Shown here in pieces: positions 1 to 7,220 of a stretch of 64,000 nucleotides of DNA (the first letter of the stretch is position 1; every line of letters begins with the position of its first letter). The position numbers were made by a program, and so were the translations under genes. The notes beneath the pieces are model-generated. The model saw only the letters and a list, made by a program, of their open reading frames with translations, was not told where the DNA came from and did no database searches. Location of the stretch: positions 5,456,001-5,520,000 of the forward strand of contig NZ_CP136624.1 in NCBI RefSeq assembly GCF_032917945.1, in the 5' to 3' direction. This stretch comes from Bradyrhizobium sp. sBnM-33. Its GTDB lineage: Bacteria; Pseudomonadota; Alphaproteobacteria; Rhizobiales; Xanthobacteraceae.

Positions 1-855
1 GTCAACAAAGTGCGCGGTGGCCTGATGGTGGCAGCGGTGAAGGCGCCGGGCTTCGGTGACCGTCGCAAGGCCATATTGCAGGACATAGCCATCCTGACCG
101 GGGGCACGGCGATTTCCGAGGATCTCGGCGTCAAGCTTGAAAGCGTCCAGCTCGACATGCTGGGCCGCGCCAACAAGGTTTCGATCGAGAAAGATAACGC
201 GACCATCGTCGGCGGCGCCGGCAAGAAGACCGGCATCGAAGCGCGCATGGATCAGATTAAGGCAGAGATCGAGGAGACCACCTCGGACTACGATCGTGAG
301 AAGCTGCAAGAACGCCTCGCCAAACTCGCCGGCGGCGTGGCGGTGATCCGCGTCGGCGGCGCGACCGAGGTCGAGGTAAGAGATCGCGTCGATCGCGTCG
401 ACGACGCAATCCATGCGACCCGCGCCGCGGTCGAGGAAGGCATCCTGCCGGGCGGCGGGGTCGCGCTCTTGCGCGCGACCAAGGCGCTCGGCAAGCTGAC
501 CGCGGCCAACAGAGACCAGAAGACCGGAATCGAGATCGTTAGGAAGGCGCTCTCCTGGCCGGCGCGTCAGATCGCGCTCAATGCTGGGGAGGACGGCTCG
601 ATCGTGGTCGGCAATATCCTGGAGAAAGAGCAGTACGCGTTCGGCTATGACGCGCAGGCCGGCGAGTACGGCAACCTGATCCAGAAAGGCATCATCGATC
701 CGACCAAGGTGGTACGTACCGCGTTGCAGGATGCGGCGTCGGTCGCCGGTCTACTGATCACGACCGAGGCAATGGTTGCCGAGCTGCCGAAACCGCCGCC
801 TCCACCTCTACCAGGGCATGGCCACGGCCCCCACCACGGCGATATAGAGTTCTGA
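1..855 (+). CDS. groEL: 60 kDa chaperonin GroEL, 3' part only
   Basis: This is the C-terminal half of a GroEL chaperonin, the ATP-driven double-ring protein-folding machine of the cytoplasm. The reading frame is open from base 1, so the 5' end lies outside the window; 284 residues remain of a usual ~545. Family blocks seen are [25 protein letters not shown], and [12 protein letters not shown] followed by the equatorial domain. The C-terminus is odd: instead of the usual Gly-Met-rich GGM tail it ends in a proline run and a His/Gly segment ([15 protein letters not shown]) before DIEF. Bradyrhizobia carry several groEL copies, and this one looks like an accessory copy. No groES can be checked here. 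Confidence 0.95.
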   Translation, partial: VNKVRGGLMVAAVKAPGFGDRRKAILQDIAILTGGTAISEDLGVKLESVQLDMLGRANKVSIEKDNATIVGGAGKKTGIEARMDQIKAEIEETTSDYDREKLQERLAKLAGGVAVIRVGGATEVEVRDRVDRVDDAIHATRAAVEEGILPGGGVALLRATKALGKLTAANRDQKTGIEIVRKALSWPARQIALNAGEDGSIVVGNILEKEQYAFGYDAQAGEYGNLIQKGIIDPTKVVRTALQDAASVAGLLITTEAMVAELPKPPPPPLPGHGHGPHHGDIEF

Positions 856-1082
856 GCCGATTGGAGGTCGCGACAGGACTGGTCCCGGAACAGCCTGTCC
901 GATCCGTGTCGATAAGATCAATGCCCGAGATGCTTCGAGAGCCGAAGAAGCCTGGCGCGGCCGCAACGGCCACTGCGCCTTGTGAGGCCGTCCGAGGTAG
1001 GATAACCTTAGGGAGTAACAAGTCTGATCGCTTTCTTGAGACGTCTGCCGGTCTATCGCCTTAGTGGCGCAGGGAGGGTGGC

Positions 1083-1553
1083 GTGGTTGAGGAGATCAGG
1101 GCAGCCGGCCTTACGCGCCGGGCCGTATTGACCGCGGCGGTTGCGGGGGGCGCTGGTATTGCGGGCGCCATGCTTGCCTCACCGGCGAACGCCAGCGACG
1201 ATGCGGCGGAGCTAATCAAGCATCTGATCGGAAAAACCCCGACGGAGTCAGATCGCCTTCAGCTTGCGATGCCGCGGGTGTTCGCTAACGGCTACACCGT
1301 GCCGCTTACGCTCGTGATCGATAGCCCCATGACTGAATCCGATCATGTGCGGGATGTCCGTGTGCTGGCGCCGCGAAATCCGCTCATCACTGTCGCGACC
1401 TTTCATTTCGTTCCGCAGCGCAGCGAACCCCGGGTGTCGACACGGATCCGCCTGGCCCAACCGCAAGATGTTCTGGCGGTCGCCGAGATGAATGACGGTA
1501 CGCTTCTGATGACGAGAGCCTGGGTCGAGGTTGCTACGAACGGGTGCGCCTGA
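1083..1553 (+). CDS. soxY: SoxY-like sulfur carrier protein
   Basis: This is probably a SoxY-like periplasmic sulfur carrier, which binds sulfur intermediates on a C-terminal cysteine during thiosulfate or sulfide oxidation. The 156-residue product has a twin-arginine-type leader (LTRRAVLTAAVAGGAG) ending near SPANA, and a C-terminus reading TNGCA, with a penultimate Cys where classic SoxY has GGCGG. The GTG start at 1083 is preceded by GGGAGG. It is followed after 19 bases by soxZ and then by flavocytochrome c genes, which supports a sulfur role. SoxA, X, B and CD are not nearby, so this may be a partial Sox module feeding the sulfide dehydrogenase. The shortened carrier tail deserves caution. 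Confidence 0.75.
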   Translation: MVEEIRAAGLTRRAVLTAAVAGGAGIAGAMLASPANASDDAAELIKHLIGKTPTESDRLQLAMPRVFANGYTVPLTLVIDSPMTESDHVRDVRVLAPRNPLITVATFHFVPQRSEPRVSTRIRLAQPQDVLAVAEMNDGTLLMTRAWVEVATNGCA

Positions 1554-1572
1554 TGTAGAAAGGAGGCGGAGA

Positions 1573-1899
1573 ATGGCCACTCCGACACCACGCGTGCAAG
1601 TGCCCCGCACCGCAGTAAAGGGCGAGATTATTAAGATCAAGGCCCTGATCGAACATCAAATGGAGACGGGTCTGCGCCGTGACAGCAGCGGCGAGGTGAT
1701 TCCCCGCAAGATCATCAACCAGTTTGTCTGCCGCTACCACGACGAGGTGGTGTTTAGCGTCGACCTGAATGAGGCCATGGCTGCCAATCCCTATTTTGAG
1801 TTCTACCTCCGCGCGACAACGAGTGGGCGGCTTGACTTCGTCTGGAAAGAGGATGGTGGCCGCGTCTTCGCGTTGAGACACGATCTCCTGGTCGGGTGA
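1573..1899 (+). CDS. soxZ: SoxZ-like sulfur carrier partner
   Basis: SoxZ pairs with SoxY in the periplasmic sulfur-carrier complex. The 108-residue product has the family's short Ig-like fold signature: PRTAVKGEIIKIKALIEH, then ETGLRRDSSG with the usual basic stretch, IINQFVCRYHDEVVFS, and a C-terminal TSGRLDFVWKEDGG. It has no signal peptide, as expected for SoxZ, which is co-exported with SoxY. The ATG at 1573 follows AGGAGGCGGAGA, a strong ribosome-binding site. The stop codon overlaps the ATG of the downstream cytochrome by one base (TGATG), indicating translational coupling in a soxYZ-cytochrome-fccB operon. Confidence 0.85.
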   Translation: MATPTPRVQVPRTAVKGEIIKIKALIEHQMETGLRRDSSGEVIPRKIINQFVCRYHDEVVFSVDLNEAMAANPYFEFYLRATTSGRLDFVWKEDGGRVFALRHDLLVG

Positions 1900-2327
1900 T
1901 GACGGCGCGACGACCAAGCGTCGCGGTGCTCGTCGGTGCCTGGCGCGGCTGGCGGTCGAAATGCAAAATGTTGGCCGCATGCCGTGCGGGATTCCGCACT
2001 CCTAAAATTCCTGGGCGTTTGCTCGTGCTGGCGATTGCTGCGAATCCGATCCCTCTTGCCGCTTCAGCACGCGCGGCCGCCAATGATCAAGGCGGGCAAC
2101 TCGCAGCAGTGTGCGCCTCCTGCCATCGCCTGGATGGGGGCGAGAAGGGCATTCCGTCCATGATTGGCCTGGATGAAGACCGGCTCACACGTGCGATGCT
2201 CGCGTACCGATCGGGCGAGCGATCAAGCCATATAATGCGAGCCATCGCCCTGTCGCTCAGCGATGAGGAGATCGCGACCGTGGCACGTTTTCTGGCCGCG
2301 CAGGGAAAGAAGGCCGAGCCCCCATGA
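1899..2327 (+). CDS. small mono-haem cytochrome c, probable electron partner of FccB
   Basis: This encodes a small periplasmic mono-haem cytochrome c with the haem motif CASCH. A Met in the segment SSHIMRA about 40 residues later is the probable sixth ligand. A hydrophobic export segment (RLLVLAIAAN) ends near ASARA. From the ATG at 1899 the leader would be about 60 residues, long for a signal peptide, so the ATG at 1968 is a possible alternative start. The gene overlaps the start of the flavoprotein sulfide dehydrogenase by 4 bases, so it most likely serves as the cytochrome (FccA-type) subunit accepting electrons from sulfide. Classic FccA can be dihaem; this one is mono-haem. Confidence 0.8.
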   Translation: MTARRPSVAVLVGAWRGWRSKCKMLAACRAGFRTPKIPGRLLVLAIAANPIPLAASARAAANDQGGQLAAVCASCHRLDGGEKGIPSMIGLDEDRLTRAMLAYRSGERSSHIMRAIALSLSDEEIATVARFLAAQGKKAEPP

Positions 2328-3592
2328 AGTCCTGGACGCGTCGCGAGTTCGGTGGCCTGACGGGAGCAGCGGTTTTGACAGCGCTCCGTCCGCGAAGGGC
2401 GCGTTCTCAGGCCAAGGCGAAAGTTGCCGTGATCGGCGGCGGGGTGGGCGGCGCAACGGTGGCCCGATATTTGGCCTCTGGCACCGCGCCGGTCGAAGTG
2501 ACACTCGTCGAGCCGAGCGGACTTTACTCGACCTGCTTCTTCAGCAACCACTATCTCGCCGGGCTTCGCTCTTTCGAATCGCTCACCCACGGCTATGAGA
2601 CCCTGAGGCGGCAATACGGCATCGCCGTCGTCCACGATTCCGCGGCGATGATTGATCCGGTGGCGAAGATTGTCGGCCTGAGCAGCGGCGCAAAGCTGTC
2701 CTACGACCGCGTCGTATTGGCTCCTGGTATCGCGTTCCAAGACCGTGCCATCGACGGCTATGACGCGGCGGCCATGCAGATCATGCCCCACGCGTGGAAG
2801 ACGGGGGCACAAACCAAGCTACTGCGCAAACAATTGCAAAGTATGGAGGACGGTGGTGTTTTCGTGCTGGTCGTTCCTCCAGATCCATTCCGCTGCCCGC
2901 CCGCGCCGTACGAGCGGGCGTCCCTGGTTGCGTCCTATTTCCAGCGGCATAAGCCACGGTCGAAGATCCTTGTGCTCGACGCGAAGAGCACATTCACGGG
3001 GCAGGACCTGTTCCAGGACGCCTGGCAGCGCCATTACCCGGGAATGATAGAATGGCTCCCGGCCGAATTCACCGGCGGGGTCAAGGCGGTCGACGTCAAG
3101 GCCCGATCGGTGATAACGGCAGAAGAGACGTTCAAGGCTGCGGTCGCCAACGTCATCCCGGCGCAAAAGGCTGGGCATCTGGCCCAGCAACTGGGTCTCG
3201 CTGACCGATCGGGGTGGTGTCCGGTTGATCCGATCACGTTCGAGTCGACGCTGCAACCCAGCATCCATCTCGTGGGCGATGCGATCATCGCCGGCGATAT
3301 GCCGAAATCCGCCTTTTCCGCGAACAGCCAAGCTAAGGCGTGCGCCTTCTCCGTCGCGTCGGTACTGACAGGATCCTCGCGTAGCACGCCGCATCTGTTC
3401 AATACTTGTTATACGTTTCTCGCCCCAGACGACGCATGGAGCAACGCCATCAGCTACAAGCCTCTCGCCGGGACGATCAGAACCGAGCATGCGTTTATTA
3501 GTAAAGTGGACGAAAGCTCCGAGATGCGCCGCCGTGCTGCGCGTGAAGCGGAAGGCTGGTACGAAGCTTTTACCCGCGACGTGTTCGGCTGA
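2324..3592 (+). CDS. fccB: Flavocytochrome c sulfide dehydrogenase, flavoprotein subunit
   Basis: FccB oxidises sulfide to sulfur in the periplasm and passes electrons to a cytochrome c subunit. The 422-residue product has a Tat leader (TRREFGGLTGAA), an FAD-binding Rossmann motif (VAVIGGGVGGATVARYL, from about residue 34), and the segment PFRCPPAPYERA with Cys191. Cys361 in FNTCYTF is the probable partner of the redox-active disulfide next to the flavin. GWCPVDP, and VGDA near the second FAD motif, are also typical. The start overlaps the upstream cytochrome gene (ATGA). It is the last gene of the plus-strand soxYZ-cytochrome-fccB unit and converges on ccoI, whose stop lies 22 bases away. 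Confidence 0.92.
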   Translation: MKSWTRREFGGLTGAAVLTALRPRRARSQAKAKVAVIGGGVGGATVARYLASGTAPVEVTLVEPSGLYSTCFFSNHYLAGLRSFESLTHGYETLRRQYGIAVVHDSAAMIDPVAKIVGLSSGAKLSYDRVVLAPGIAFQDRAIDGYDAAAMQIMPHAWKTGAQTKLLRKQLQSMEDGGVFVLVVPPDPFRCPPAPYERASLVASYFQRHKPRSKILVLDAKSTFTGQDLFQDAWQRHYPGMIEWLPAEFTGGVKAVDVKARSVITAEETFKAAVANVIPAQKAGHLAQQLGLADRSGWCPVDPITFESTLQPSIHLVGDAIIAGDMPKSAFSANSQAKACAFSVASVLTGSSRSTPHLFNTCYTFLAPDDAWSNAISYKPLAGTIRTEHAFISKVDESSEMRRRAAREAEGWYEAFTRDVFG

Positions 3593-3614
3593 CGAGTGGC
3601 GTTCAGGGAATCGC

Positions 3615-5789
3615 CTAGCCAGCGATAACCGGAATGCTGGACGCGTGCATGGCGGGAGCGCTTTCAACCGCCGCCGATTGATCCGGAGCCGCCGACGGAA
3701 CGGGATCCGGCAGTCGCTCCAGCCGCAGCGAGTTTAAAACGACGATGATGCTCGATCCGGCCATGATTGAGGCCGCCAGCACAGGCTGCAGCCATCCGAG
3801 CATCGCCAGGGTCACGGCGATGCAATTATAACCGAACGCCCACATCAGGTTGGTAAGGATCGTCATGCGAACCGCGCGGGCGACGTCGACCGCCCACGGC
3901 AGCATCCAAAGCCCACCAGCGGGCAGCACGAGCGCCGCGGTCTCGCGGGCGAGGTCCGTCGCCGAACCAACGGCAATTCCGACGTCCGCTCGGGCCAGAG
4001 CAGGTCCGTCGTTAAGGCCGTCGCCGACCATCGCCACAACGCCGTAGGTTTTCTGGTACCGGTCCAGGGCCACCGACTTGGCCTCCGGCGCAAGGCCCGC
4101 CCGGATATCTTCGGTCTCGAACCCGACCGCGGCTGCGATTCGCTGTGCCGCAGCAGGAAGATCGCCGGTCAGCAGCATCACGCGCAGGCCGCGGTAGCGT
4201 AGTGCTTCGACCGTCGCGCGCGCCTCTGGCAGCGGCGTATCGTCGAGCGACAACACGGCATTCACCCGCCCACCCCAACCGACATAGACCACTGAGTGAC
4301 CGCTCGCCTCGCGCGATCGCCCTTGCTCGGCCAGGGCCGGCGGCAGCAAGCAGCCTAGATCGCGCATGAAGGCGCCACTTCCGGCCGCCACTGGATGACC
4401 TTCGGCGCTGCCGCAGATGCCACGGCCGGGCACGGTCCGCACGTCGCGGGTGGGGACCGGCTCGAGTCCGCGCGCGGCGGCCGCCACGGCGACGGCGTGG
4501 GCAAAGCCGTGCTCGGAATGGCGTTCCAGGCCGGCGGCGCGCGTGAGCACTTCGTTCGTGTCGACCCCCTCGCTATCGATGCCGACGACACGCGCGTTGC
4601 CTGAGGTGAGCGTGCCGGTCTTATCGAAGGCGAGCACTCGCGTTCGCGCGAGCGCCTCCAGTGCGACCGGGTCGCGGACCAAGCAGCCGCGCCGGGCCAG
4701 TTGTCCGATGCCGAGCGATGTGGCCATCGGTGCGGCAAGGCCCACCGCGCAGGGACAGGCCACCACCAGTACGGCGAGGCCAATGAGCAGCGCACGGTCG
4801 AACGGCAGGTGCTGCGCCCAATAAATCGCGGTCCCCACGCCGAGCAGCAGAATGAGCGGCACGAACGCTCCGACAATACCGTCGGCGAGGCGCTGGCTTG
4901 GGCTCCGGCGGAGTAAAGCTTCGCGAGTTGATCGGCAGATCTGCGCCCAGCGGGTCGCAGTTCCCGCGCCGCTGCTTCGGATCAGAAGCGGGCCGTCGAG
5001 GTTGATGCTGCCTGCGACGACCGGCGAGCCGACGCCCCTAGCGATCTGCCGGCTTTCCCCGGTAATCACGGCTTCATCGGTGTGCGATGCCCCTTCGACG
5101 ATCACGCCATCGACGGGAATGCGCTCCCCTGGCCGAACCCGCACAAGCATGCCAGCCCTAACCTCGCGCACCGGCCGGCATTGCTCCGCGTCGCCATCGA
5201 CTACGGTGGCCAATTCGCTTTCCGCTGCCAACAGCGGCTGCAGATCGCGCGCCGCCCGTGCGCGCCCGACGGCGTCGAGATAGTAGCCGACCGTGAACAG
5301 CATCAGCACCATGCAGGCGGTATCGAAGTAGACCTGCGGGCTGCGCTCGATCGTTGCGAAGATGGAATAGACGTAGGCGGCACCGACGCCGAGCACGATC
5401 AGCGCCGAGGCGGTCAGCCGTCCCTGCGTGGCATGGGTCCATGTCTCGCGCAGGAACGGTCCGCCGAGAATGACCACGGCAGGCGTAGCGAACAGCCAGA
5501 GCAGGAGATGAATCCACGGAAGCATATCCGCATCGACGCCGGCGAAGGGGTCGGTGTAGATCAGCAGGCTGAACATCATGACGTTCATAGAGAGAAAGCC
5601 CCCGACGCCGAGCCGGACCAGCAACCACGCGGCGTCCCATTCGTAGCGATTTCCGCTCTGTACCTGATGGGCAATGCAGCAGCCGTAGCAGCAGAACGTA
5701 CAGCTCTCGCCATTCACCGTGCGTCGCATCGCGCGCCGCCCGGTGGGCAACAGGCAATGCCGGCACAAGGTATCGTCGGCTGCCGTCAT
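3615..5789 (-). CDS. ccoI: Copper-translocating P1B-type ATPase of cbb3 oxidase assembly
   Basis: CcoI (FixI) is an inner-membrane P-type ATPase that exports copper for the CuB site of cbb3 oxidase. The 724-residue product begins with a Cys-rich stretch (CRHC at 9-12, CTFCCYGCC at 31-39) in place of a canonical CxxC metal domain. It has the membrane metal motif CPC at 345-347, the phosphorylated Asp389 in DKTGTLT, TGES of the actuator domain, and MVGDGLNDGPAL near the C-terminus. It lies at the end of the minus-strand oxidase operon and overlaps the stop of the preceding SafE-like gene by 4 bases. This agrees with the usual ccoGHIS assembly set, although ccoG and ccoH were not found here. Confidence 0.92.
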   Translation of the reverse strand: MTAADDTLCRHCLLPTGRRAMRRTVNGESCTFCCYGCCIAHQVQSGNRYEWDAAWLLVRLGVGGFLSMNVMMFSLLIYTDPFAGVDADMLPWIHLLLWLFATPAVVILGGPFLRETWTHATQGRLTASALIVLGVGAAYVYSIFATIERSPQVYFDTACMVLMLFTVGYYLDAVGRARAARDLQPLLAAESELATVVDGDAEQCRPVREVRAGMLVRVRPGERIPVDGVIVEGASHTDEAVITGESRQIARGVGSPVVAGSINLDGPLLIRSSGAGTATRWAQICRSTREALLRRSPSQRLADGIVGAFVPLILLLGVGTAIYWAQHLPFDRALLIGLAVLVVACPCAVGLAAPMATSLGIGQLARRGCLVRDPVALEALARTRVLAFDKTGTLTSGNARVVGIDSEGVDTNEVLTRAAGLERHSEHGFAHAVAVAAAARGLEPVPTRDVRTVPGRGICGSAEGHPVAAGSGAFMRDLGCLLPPALAEQGRSREASGHSVVYVGWGGRVNAVLSLDDTPLPEARATVEALRYRGLRVMLLTGDLPAAAQRIAAAVGFETEDIRAGLAPEAKSVALDRYQKTYGVVAMVGDGLNDGPALARADVGIAVGSATDLARETAALVLPAGGLWMLPWAVDVARAVRMTILTNLMWAFGYNCIAVTLAMLGWLQPVLAASIMAGSSIIVVLNSLRLERLPDPVPSAAPDQSAAVESAPAMHASSIPVIAG

Positions 5790-6511
5790 ATGGCGTGTCC
5801 CCCGTGCCAGCTATCGGCGACATGTCCGGCGAAGGGCAACAGCCCGCGCCCGAGTGTAATCAATCCCAGCATAAGGATGCATGTGCCAGCCAGCCAGACG
5901 CCACGCTGCCGCCACGCAGGCGCAAGAGTGTAGCCGACGCCGCCCATCAGCAGCATGGCGGGAAAGGTCCCGAGGCCGAATGACGCCATGGTGAGAAAGC
6001 CGGGGAGGGCTCCGGCGGTGCTCGCGGCCTGGGCGGCGAACGCGTACACCAGAGGACAAGGCAGGAAGCCGTTGAACACGCCGAATGCCAGCGCCGCCGC
6101 ATGGCCCGGCGCCTTCAAGAGGTTGCGCAACGATACCGCGAGCGTGCTACCGCCGAACCCGGTCGCGAGGCGATGCAGGCCCGGCAGCAGCCCGAAGAAT
6201 TGCAGCGCCATGCCGATCATGAGCAGCCCGGCCACAATGGCCATAATACGCTGGCCACTGTCGAGCGGACCGCTTAGCAGCGGCGCCGTCGTCCCCTGCG
6301 ATGTACAGATCACCTGGCCAAGCGCCCCCGCGAGCGCGCCCAAAAAGCAATAACTCGTCAGCCGGCCCGTGTTGTACAGAAGGTGGCGCAGCAGCGTCGC
6401 ACCGCTTCCTTGCGGATCGCGGCCCAGCGCACAGGCGAAGCCGCCGCACATACCGATGCAGTGGAAGCTGCCTGCGAACCCCGCTGCGAAAATGACAATA
6501 TAGGCGGTCAT
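5786..6511 (-). CDS. SafE/TauE-DsbD-like membrane protein linked to cbb3 oxidase biogenesis
   Basis: This is a 241-residue polytopic membrane protein of the DsbD_2 / sulfite-exporter-TauE-like group often found beside ccoI. It starts with AGFAGSFHCIGMCGG, the family's His/Cys motif in the first membrane helix. It continues with about six hydrophobic segments and a typical FGVFNGFLPCPLVYAF segment with a second Cys. Family members have been linked to copper or thiol handling during cytochrome oxidase assembly, but the substrate is not settled. The ATG at 6511 lies about 50 bases downstream of a 40-residue peptide gene, and its stop overlaps ccoI. A true sulfite exporter role is possible given the sulfur genes, but the oxidase context favours assembly. 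Confidence 0.8.
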   Translation of the reverse strand: MTAYIVIFAAGFAGSFHCIGMCGGFACALGRDPQGSGATLLRHLLYNTGRLTSYCFLGALAGALGQVICTSQGTTAPLLSGPLDSGQRIMAIVAGLLMIGMALQFFGLLPGLHRLATGFGGSTLAVSLRNLLKAPGHAAALAFGVFNGFLPCPLVYAFAAQAASTAGALPGFLTMASFGLGTFPAMLLMGGVGYTLAPAWRQRGVWLAGTCILMLGLITLGRGLLPFAGHVADSWHGGHAI

Positions 6512-6560
6512 CGCAGACGCCCTGTTTACTCATGACCCTACGCCTCAGCCGCGAGGTCCC

Positions 6561-6683
6561 CTATTCTCGAACGAGGTAAATCAGCCAGGCAATGAAGCCG
6601 ACGGTGCAGGTCGCATAGATCACGAAGGCGATGACTTGGGATGGGCCTGCATCAGCAAACAAGAAAGCCGTGTTTTCCAGCAT
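6561..6683 (-). CDS. 40-residue single-pass membrane peptide in the oxidase operon
   Basis: A short open frame encodes 40 residues (MLENTAFLFADAGPSQVIAF and onward, ending IAWLIYLVRE). It has one strongly hydrophobic helix of about 20 residues and a charged C-terminus, like the small CcoQ- or CydX-type subunits that stabilise oxidases. A purine-rich GGGAGGGG lies just before the ATG. The gene sits 11 bases after a second tiny gene and before the SafE-like gene, all in the ccoN-to-ccoI direction. The residues do not resemble canonical CcoQ closely enough for a firm name. The support is the strong ribosome-binding site, the membrane helix and the operon position. Confidence 0.65.
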   Translation of the reverse strand: MLENTAFLFADAGPSQVIAFVIYATCTVGFIAWLIYLVRE

Positions 6684-6694
6684 GGTCCCCTCCG

Positions 6695-6793
6695 TCAGCG
6701 CAGGGAAATCAGCACCACGTTCATGGCCACTTCGCCCGCCAGGAACAGCAGGTTCACGCCTGCGACCACGAGAACAATCTTCGCTGCCAGCAT
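6695..6793 (-). CDS. 32-residue membrane peptide in the oxidase operon
   Basis: This is a very small frame of 32 residues, nearly all hydrophobic (MLAAKIVLVVAGVNLLFLAG, then EVAMNVVLISLR). It is preceded by GAGGGAGAG about 6 bases upstream of the ATG. It could be a single membrane helix packing against the oxidase. It lies between the 74-residue membrane protein and the 40-residue peptide, with short gaps that fit co-translation. It matches no family I can name. A spurious frame is possible given its length, but the ribosome-binding site and the orderly stacking of small frames argue for a real gene. Confidence 0.55.
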   Translation of the reverse strand: MLAAKIVLVVAGVNLLFLAGEVAMNVVLISLR

Positions 6794-6844
6794 GTCCGCT
6801 CTCCCTCTAACGAGTTCCCTAACAAGTCCCCGGATTCAGCGGGC

Positions 6845-7069
6845 CTAGTCAGGCCGCCCCGGCCCAACGCCGCCCCAATAGGCGTACATGTAGTACAGGC
6901 CCCATGCGAAGAGGACTGCGTAGGTGACAAGCAGCCACGCCGGGATATATCCGACGCGGGCCTGAATAGTGCCGCCAGCGTATTCTTCCAGATCCGGAGG
7001 CGAGCTCTCACGCACCTCCAGCCTGGGGTGCGTCGGGCTTTCCGGGTCGCTCTGCTGTAGGTCCGTCAT
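6845..7069 (-). CDS. 74-residue single-pass membrane protein of the oxidase operon
   Basis: This encodes a 74-residue protein with a hydrophilic, Pro/Ser/Glu-rich N-terminal half and one membrane helix (PAWLLVTYAVLFAWGLYYMY) near the C-terminus, followed by a short Gly/Pro tail. Its start at 7069 (MTDLQQSD) lies inside the 3' end of the preceding ccoS-like gene in another frame, an overlap of 62 bases. This suggests coupled translation. The position between ccoS-like and the tiny peptides suggests an accessory oxidase subunit or assembly factor; similar small proteins accompany ccoNO-type operons. I cannot assign a family. A longer in-frame extension upstream to 7162 lacks support because it would run through the ccoS-like gene. 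Confidence 0.65.
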   Translation of the reverse strand: MTDLQQSDPESPTHPRLEVRESSPPDLEEYAGGTIQARVGYIPAWLLVTYAVLFAWGLYYMYAYWGGVGPGRPD

Positions 7070-7220
7070 CGCCGACCTCCCGTTGATAAAACCGTAACGC
7101 TGCTTCATCTGCCCCGCGGAACGCGCCCGAGAATACGCCCCAAACGAAGATGCAGACCGCACCGAGGCTCATCATCAAGGCGGCGAGATAGGGTCCGACG
7201 ATTTCGAAATTGGTGATCAT
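7008..7220 (-). CDS. CcoS-like small membrane protein
   Basis: This is a 70-residue protein with an N-terminal membrane helix (YLAALMMSLGAVCIFVWGVF) followed by SGAFRGADEAALRFYQRE. The short helix plus an acidic segment resembles CcoS, the small factor needed for cofactor insertion into cbb3 oxidase. In typical CcoS the equivalent segment reads SGQFDDLD followed by a charged tail. The C-terminal 25 residues are Pro/Gly/Asp-rich and unrelated to the family. The ATG overlaps the stop of the ccoO-P fusion by 4 bases, so it is translationally coupled to the oxidase subunits. Assignment rests on size, layout and context, so it is moderate. Confidence 0.6.
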   Translation of the reverse strand: MITNFEIVGPYLAALMMSLGAVCIFVWGVFSGAFRGADEAALRFYQREVGDDGPTAERPGKPDAPQAGGA

